NCBI GenBank assembly: GCA_026392155.1
Contig: JAPLCP010000066.1
Coordinates: 1-33,705, forward strand
Length of the DNA: 33,705 nucleotides
Source of the DNA: Armatimonadota bacterium
GTDB lineage: Bacteria > Armatimonadota > Armatimonadia > Armatimonadales > Armatimonadaceae
Reading direction: 5' to 3'
Made by a program: the position numbers and the translations under genes. Positions 29,857-33,705 of this stretch are shown piece after piece (position 1 is the stretch's first letter; each line of letters opens with the position of its first letter). A model generated the notes under the pieces. It had not been told where the DNA came from and did no database searches. It saw only the letters and a list, made by a program, of their open reading frames with translations.

Positions 29857-29941
29857 CCTCTCCCGGACGCTCGTACCTCGCTGGGAAAGGAGGGAGCCTC
29901 AAAAGCCCCTTTCCCAAGGAGGTACGACTGCCCGGGAGAGG
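29857..29941. repeat. Long imperfect inverted repeat between citrate synthase and rfbD
   Basis: Arms 29857-29890 and 29908-29941 pair over 34 positions with only a few mismatches (CCTCTCCCGG outermost, TCGTACCTC, TGGGAAAGG innermost) around a 17-nt loop. Pyrimidine/purine-rich outer parts extend the symmetry to roughly 29840-29954. It has no T-run on either side, so it resembles a REP/MITE-like element more than a terminator, though it may stop or stabilise the citrate synthase messenger. Confidence 0.8.
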
Positions 29942-29956
29942 GGTTGGGGAGAGGTC

Positions 29957-31144
29957 TTACTCCCGCTCGTCCATAGGGACAAACGAGAGACCACGTGGCC
30001 CGGAGTAGATTGACTCAGGCCGGATGATAAGGCTCTTAGGCATCTGCTCCAAGATATGGGCCGTCCAGCCACTGGTTCGTCCGACCGCAAACACCGGGGT
30101 GAATATCTCCGAGGGAATGTCAACGGCATGTAGAATTAGGGCCGCGTAGAGCTCAACATTGGCGCGGAGCTTGTTGCCTGGCTTGCGCTTCTCTAGCTCA
30201 TCCACCGTAGTCTGCTCCACGATCTTGATCAAGTCAAGGAGATGATGGTCGCCGGTCTCGTCTGCCATCTTATCGGCGGCATCGGAGAGAAGGGCGGCGC
30301 GGGGGTCACGCACTTGGTAGACACGGTGTCCGAAGCCCATGATGCGCTCCTTGCGATCCAGCGCGGCGCTAATCCAAGGCTGCGCATTCTCCGCCGTCCC
30401 AATCTCATCAAGCATATCCAGCACGGGGCCAGGGACACCACCGTGGAGCCAGCCCTTGAGCGCCCCAATCGCGCCCGTCAGCGCCGAGACCATGTCCGAG
30501 TTTGTAGACTGAATCACGCGGCCTGCAAATGTGGAGGCATTAAACCCATGCTCGGCGACGGCCACTAAGTAGGCATTGAGCCCTGCCACACGCGCCCTGC
30601 TCGGCTCCTTGCCCTCTAGCATGTAGAGAAGACCCTCTGCGAGACCGTGTTCGGGCTTAGGGGTGACTAGCTCTAGGCCCTCGCCTAAGCGATACCCGTG
30701 CGCAACCACAGCGGCGATCTGCGCCTGAAGGCGCGCCGCACATCGCAGTGCCGAAGGCATGTCCGCGGGAGCATTGATCGGCCAATCCACTGCATCATCG
30801 CCAATGGTCAGTGTTGAGACCCCGATCCGCAGAATATCCATTCCATTGGCATAAGGGGCACAGGCCCGAAGTGTTGCCAGGGTGGGTTCTGGCAGCTCAC
30901 GCGCCGCCGACATCTCCGCCTTGAGGGCATCGTACTCAGCGCGGTTGGGGAGCTTGCCGTGCCAGAGTAAATAGCAGACTTCCTCAAACTCGACATTGCC
31001 AGACAGAGAGCTGATATCGTAGCCACGTAGGGTCAGCTTTCCGTTCTGTCCATCTACTTCCGCGATCTCAGTCTTGGCAGCGATAACGCCCTTTAAACCA
31101 TCGTAGATCTTAGGTTCCGTTGTCTGGGTTTCGGGAGAACTCAT
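29957..31144 (-). CDS. gltA: Citrate synthase
   Basis: The 395-residue enzyme is of the short, Gram-positive/archaeal-like type I class. Landmarks: 'GKLTLRGYDISSL' (N-terminal lid), 'AEHGFNASTFAGRV' (H199), 'LHGGVPGPVLDML' (catalytic H234), 'GFGHRVYQVRDPRA' (H273), 'FAVGRTSGWTAHILEQ' and 'RPESIYSGP'. It condenses acetyl-CoA and oxaloacetate, the first TCA cycle step. Where nearly all members have the catalytic aspartate in N-V-D-F-Y, this one reads 'NVELY' (E331). 2-Methylcitrate synthase is an alternative. A strong promoter (TTGACA-18-TACTAT) precedes it. Confidence 0.9.
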   Translation of the reverse strand: MSSPETQTTEPKIYDGLKGVIAAKTEIAEVDGQNGKLTLRGYDISSLSGNVEFEEVCYLLWHGKLPNRAEYDALKAEMSAARELPEPTLATLRACAPYANGMDILRIGVSTLTIGDDAVDWPINAPADMPSALRCAARLQAQIAAVVAHGYRLGEGLELVTPKPEHGLAEGLLYMLEGKEPSRARVAGLNAYLVAVAEHGFNASTFAGRVIQSTNSDMVSALTGAIGALKGWLHGGVPGPVLDMLDEIGTAENAQPWISAALDRKERIMGFGHRVYQVRDPRAALLSDAADKMADETGDHHLLDLIKIVEQTTVDELEKRKPGNKLRANVELYAALILHAVDIPSEIFTPVFAVGRTSGWTAHILEQMPKSLIIRPESIYSGPRGLSFVPMDERE

Positions 31145-31184
31145 GTTTTTCTAAACAATCCTTTTCGGAGGGAATAACCGTGGG

Positions 31185-31214
31185 ATAGTACCCCGGTTCC
31201 CATTTTTCTGTCAA
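31185..31214 (-). promoter_or_regulatory. Sigma70-type promoter of citrate synthase
   Basis: On the minus strand TTGACA (31214-31209), an 18-bp spacer and TACTAT (31190-31185) precede the citrate synthase ATG by about 40 nt, leaving a leader of about 34 nt with a distant AAGGA. The -35 lies just after the stop of the upstream TolB-like gene. Confidence 0.7.
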
Positions 31215-31216
31215 CG

Positions 31217-32422
31217 TTATTTCTTGGCGATAGTTGGTGACCAGGCCAGTGAGTGTGCTCGGCCTTTGCGATGGGTGAGGTTCAGCGGGGTGGCCGTGCC
31301 GGTTGATGGAATGATAAGAAGGTCACTCACAGATATAAAGGCAAGGGAGCTACTATCGGGCGACCAAGCGATCGCACTCACGGGCTTGTCAAAGATGCGC
31401 TGAGGCGGCTCTTGTGCCGCAAGCCCTCCGATAAAGAGCCCTACCTTATCGGCATCACCCTCATTTGCAAAAACACCCACCGTTTGATTGTTGGGAGCGA
31501 TGGCAAAACCCGTAGGGGCAAAAGGAAATGGGATGGCATTGGCAGGCTTAAAAGAGCTGTCAAAGCGCACCAGAAACGCCTGGCCCTCCATGGCATCGGT
31601 CTGTTCGCCAAGCTGGCTCAGGAGTCCCGTGAGCTGCTCGGCGGCAGCCTGTCCTTCCTCCGTGTTCTTGGGGGTAGGAAGCGTGATGGGCTCTTTCAGG
31701 GGGGAGCCACTATCAAATAGAACCACAAAACTTCCATCGCTGAGTGCCTGGAACTGAAGCTTTTGGGCGGAACCCAGAAGCGCGAGGGTCTTGTCGTTCT
31801 TGAGATAGACCGCCAGCACCTCGCCCCGCTCACGCTTGACAGCGGCAAGAATAATCTCGCCACCATTGGCCACGGCGAACCGGGCGACGCCTCCCTCGGC
31901 AAAGAGGGCACCCAGCAGAGCGTTGTCTCGCTTGTCTTGAACCGTCGGGAAGATCGCCGTGGCATCCGAAGCGTCGGTCGTTGTCCTTGCGACTTTTCCG
32001 CTATCCAGAAAAAAGAGGTCGCGATCACTGCTAAACAGAGGCAGCTCTTTGGTCGCTGATGTGGTGGTAAGGGTGATGATCTTACGAGCCGGAGCCGCTT
32101 CTGTCAGGCTAATTTGGCGCACACTGTCCAAGCTACGGTCCGCGGTAAAGGCAAGGTGCTGGCCGTCTTGGGAGAAGACCACTTCATCTTCCTGTGCGGA
32201 GGTATTGGTGAGGCGCGTGGGCTCACCGCCGGTTGCGCTGGCGAGATAGAGGTCCGTTTGCCCGTCTTTTTCCCACGCAAAGGCGATCTTGCCCGCCGTA
32301 CTGGGAACACCCGCAAAGGGAAGAGGAAAGCCGCGATAACCCCAGAGGGCGAGGCCCCCAAAGATGCCCAGCGCAAGCACGACGAGAAAAAGATTTCGCA
32401 GAGTGAATATTTTAGGACGCAT
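31217..32422 (-). CDS. Membrane-anchored TolB/PD40-like beta-propeller protein
   Basis: The 401-residue protein has an N-terminal membrane helix (about residues 11-31, 'NLFLVVLALGIFGGLALWGY') and an extracytoplasmic propeller with PD40/TolB-type blades: 'GKIAFAWEKDGQTDLYLASA', 'GGEPTRLTNTSAQEDEVVFS', 'DGQHLAFTADRSLDSV' and 'ISAIAWSPDSSSLAFISVS' like repeats near the end. Such proteins are usually binding scaffolds at the envelope. I chose ATG 32422 because the upstream extension to 32455 lies inside the DUF2231 gene and adds no family sequence. No other genes of a Tol-Pal system are present. Confidence 0.75.
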   Translation of the reverse strand: MRPKIFTLRNLFLVVLALGIFGGLALWGYRGFPLPFAGVPSTAGKIAFAWEKDGQTDLYLASATGGEPTRLTNTSAQEDEVVFSQDGQHLAFTADRSLDSVRQISLTEAAPARKIITLTTTSATKELPLFSSDRDLFFLDSGKVARTTTDASDATAIFPTVQDKRDNALLGALFAEGGVARFAVANGGEIILAAVKRERGEVLAVYLKNDKTLALLGSAQKLQFQALSDGSFVVLFDSGSPLKEPITLPTPKNTEEGQAAAEQLTGLLSQLGEQTDAMEGQAFLVRFDSSFKPANAIPFPFAPTGFAIAPNNQTVGVFANEGDADKVGLFIGGLAAQEPPQRIFDKPVSAIAWSPDSSSLAFISVSDLLIIPSTGTATPLNLTHRKGRAHSLAWSPTIAKK

Positions 32423-32429
32423 AGTGAAC

Positions 32430-32900
32430 TCAATAACCGCGCGCGACGTAGCCACCGAGATAGCCCGTGTAGCCCATTGCCACCGCCGCTAGTAGCGCGA
32501 CAATAAGATAGATAATATAGGTCTGGCCCGCCTTGCGATCCCAGGTGCTGCGGGCAACCCCAAAATCACTGGTTGCACTTCGCCAAAGAAGTAGCAGCAG
32601 CAAGACGATACTGCCGCCTAGGGCGAAGTTACGGTGCCGGAAGAGGTGCTCCGCAGGCTCCGTGACCCATGGGTCGGCCTTGAACCAGCCAAGCTGTCCC
32701 CAGAGACCCGAGACAATCGCCGGAACCGAGAGGACAACGGCCACGACAAGTGACCAGAAACCAACCGTGCGCCACTCTTTTTTTCCAAAGAGCTTACTGC
32801 CGATATCGAAGGCAACGGAAACAAGAGCGAGAGCGAGAGCGAAGTGGACGCTGGCACCGTGAAGATGTTGCCAGAGCTTTATAGGGTCTTCCTGAGGCAT
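32430..32900 (-). CDS. DUF2231 family membrane protein
   Basis: The 156-residue protein has four membrane helices and the DUF2231 pattern: 'HLHGASVHFALALALVSVAFDI' near the N-terminus with paired histidines (H13, H14-like and H19), 'WSLVVAVVLSVPAIVSGLWG', 'EHLFRHRNFALGGSIVLLLL' and a last Gly-rich helix 'AAVAMGYTGYLGGYVARGY'. Histidines at helix ends suggest haem or metal binding, as proposed for the family; its role is unproven. GGGAG lies just before the ATG (5-nt gap). The TolB-like gene starts 7 nt after its stop. Confidence 0.8.
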   Translation of the reverse strand: MPQEDPIKLWQHLHGASVHFALALALVSVAFDIGSKLFGKKEWRTVGFWSLVVAVVLSVPAIVSGLWGQLGWFKADPWVTEPAEHLFRHRNFALGGSIVLLLLLLWRSATSDFGVARSTWDRKAGQTYIIYLIVALLAAVAMGYTGYLGGYVARGY

Positions 32901-32945
32901 AACACTCCCATGATACAGAACGTGAGCCGGTTAAGCAAAATTCTC

Positions 32946-32974
32946 TTGCCGAATCTAAAGTTCTAGTTTACAAT
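32946..32974 (+). promoter_or_regulatory. Sigma70-type promoter of the 33051 gene
   Basis: TTGCCG (32946-32951), a 17-bp spacer and TACAAT (32969-32974) form a standard promoter. Transcription would start near 32981, leaving a leader of about 70 nt that begins with the direct repeats and ends with GAAAGG before the ATG. Confidence 0.6.
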
Positions 32975-32983
32975 GTGCGCGTT

Positions 32984-33016
32984 GCGACTCTGACGTGTGT
33001 CGCGACTCTGACGTGT
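32984..33016 (+). repeat. Two exact 15-bp direct repeats in the leader
   Basis: GCGACTCTGACGTGT occurs at 32984-32998 and again at 33002-33016 (period 18 bp), directly downstream of the predicted transcription start of the 33051 gene. Confidence 0.85.
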
Positions 33017-33050
33017 CCGTTTGAGAATGTTTTCAGAAAGGTTTTTGATT

Positions 33051-33569
33051 ATGAAAGTCGCGATCTGTGTTTTTAGTTTACTGTGTATGCCTGGTCTTGT
33101 GTCGGCACAATCAGGCCCTCCTGGTGGTGGCTCTCAAGGAGGCGGATCTGGTAGTGGTTCAGGTGGAGGGAGCGGTACCGGAGGGGGAACTACGATTCCA
33201 TCTTTCCCTGGTAACTTTAGCGCTGGCCCGATTCCTACGATGTCTCTAAGTGACCGTGTACTGGCCGAATGGGTACCTGGCGATAAAATGATGCCAACGC
33301 AAATGAGTGGTTCTAGTCCTGTTGGTTTCCCCAATCCACCTATGAGTGTTGTTCCGAAAGCTTCATATGATATTAAATGGCAATTGTTAGATCGAAATAG
33401 CCCTACTTTAGTGCCTATGCATGGCCTGAATTGCCTTGCCAATATACTATCAGGTACAGGAGCAACAGGAGGGTGGGATGGTAACGACCCTGGAGCAACA
33501 ATACTGATCGATGGTACAACTGCTGGAGGTTATGCTTCGCCATCAGCAGGTATAATGGTTGGTTTATAG
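33051..33569 (+). CDS. Glycine-rich exported protein, probably truncated
   Basis: The 172-residue reading has a signal peptide (residues 1-19, 'MKVAICVFSLLCMPGLVSA'), a Gly/Ser/Thr linker (about 22-52, 'GGGSGSGSGGGSGTGGG'), and a following domain ('SLSDRVLAEWVPGDKMMP', 'ASYDIKWQLLDRNSPTLVPM') I do not recognise. ATG 33051 is chosen because GAAAGG lies upstream and the signal peptide starts there; an in-frame ATG at 33021 adds ten residues. The frame ends just before a transposase reading in from the other side, so the original C-terminus has probably been cut off by insertion of the element. The region is more AT-rich than the rest of the window. Confidence 0.6.
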   Translation: MKVAICVFSLLCMPGLVSAQSGPPGGGSQGGGSGSGSGGGSGTGGGTTIPSFPGNFSAGPIPTMSLSDRVLAEWVPGDKMMPTQMSGSSPVGFPNPPMSVVPKASYDIKWQLLDRNSPTLVPMHGLNCLANILSGTGATGGWDGNDPGATILIDGTTAGGYASPSAGIMVGL

Positions 33570-33575
33570 TCCTCG

Positions 33576-33705
33576 TCAATTAGATTGATAGTATCCACAG
33601 TGCCGAAAACAAGAGCGAGCCAAGGTATCCGGAATAGCCGACAAAGCATCGGCAAGCGCTTGCTCGCGACCAGCGTCCTCACGAGGGCCAGCACGTCGAA
33701 TCAGG
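33576..33705 (-). mobile_element. IS630-like transposase, C-terminal part at window edge
   Basis: On the minus strand a frame enters from beyond the window and ends with 'SCFRHCGYYQSN' and TGA at 33578-33576; before it, 'ALADALSAIPDTLA' is visible. The end '..F.HCGY' preceded by 'ip' and a helix is the usual C-terminus of IS630/DDE-superfamily transposases. Only 43 codons are present. The element's terminal inverted repeat should lie at about 33540-33575 but could not be identified without the other end. Confidence 0.6.

Noticed and set aside
1-33705. tRNA, rRNA or known riboswitches
   Set aside because: Intergenic gaps are short and I saw no cloverleaf with a TTCRA arm nor a recognisable riboswitch core; a covariance search could not be run.

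Overview
The window is a dense bacterial chromosomal segment (roughly 55-60% GC by eye) with short intergenic gaps and many overlapping start/stop codons. Several things together suggest a non-proteobacterial, environmental lineage, and Armatimonadota is my best guess: a DUF1501/WD40/pre-peptidase-type cytochrome cluster shared with Planctomycetota-like genomes, a PEP-CTERM surface protein, a predominance of leaderless-type promoters (GGGTANAATA placed 6-9 nt before the start codon), and common housekeeping genes of a Gram-negative-type cell. The phylum call is an inference, not a demonstration.

Layout. (1) 1-3771, plus: the end of a DUF1501 protein, a MOSC-domain protein, a WD40 propeller and a large exported protein with a CXXCH haem motif, tightly coupled. 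(2) 3777-7301, plus: a VIT1/CCC1-type metal transporter, a small unknown protein, a YfhO-type membrane protein and a small membrane protein, closed by a strong bidirectional terminator. (3) 7365-12269, minus: two polytopic membrane proteins, an atypical Mur ligase, the Fe-S repair factor YgfZ, an anchored unknown, a VOC protein and a small membrane protein. (4) 12338-15862, minus: ribokinase, GAF histidine kinase, NarL-type regulator, a small four-cysteine protein and a universal stress protein. (5) 15904-21825: an exported unknown (plus), a class I aminotransferase (minus), then plus-strand YaaA, a membrane-anchored kinase-like protein and a Xer recombinase. (6) 21931-24559, minus: two unknowns, then S20, S6, SSB and S18, ended by a GNRA-loop terminator. 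(7) 24643-26154, plus: two small related unknowns and a PhyH-type dioxygenase. (8) 26155-28970, an accessory patch: a gene remnant, 21-bp tandem repeats, a PEP-CTERM propeller protein with freshly duplicated repeats, and a double-HTH regulator with operator-like direct repeats in its promoter. (9) 28967-32900, minus: DUF2231 protein, TolB-like propeller, citrate synthase, a long inverted repeat and RmlD. (10) 33051-33705: a glycine-rich exported protein running up against the end of an IS630-like transposase.

No single new defence or biosynthetic system stands out. The most notable signals are: two divergent intergenic regions where both promoters are the arms of one inverted repeat; a regulator with two HTH domains preceded by two 20-bp-phased direct repeats across its -35 box; a cytochrome c motif inserted into an Ig-like domain of an exported protein; a kinase-TM-helix-hairpin-helix-like-coiled-coil protein; and an accessory patch carrying a relic of a second RmlD-like gene end.
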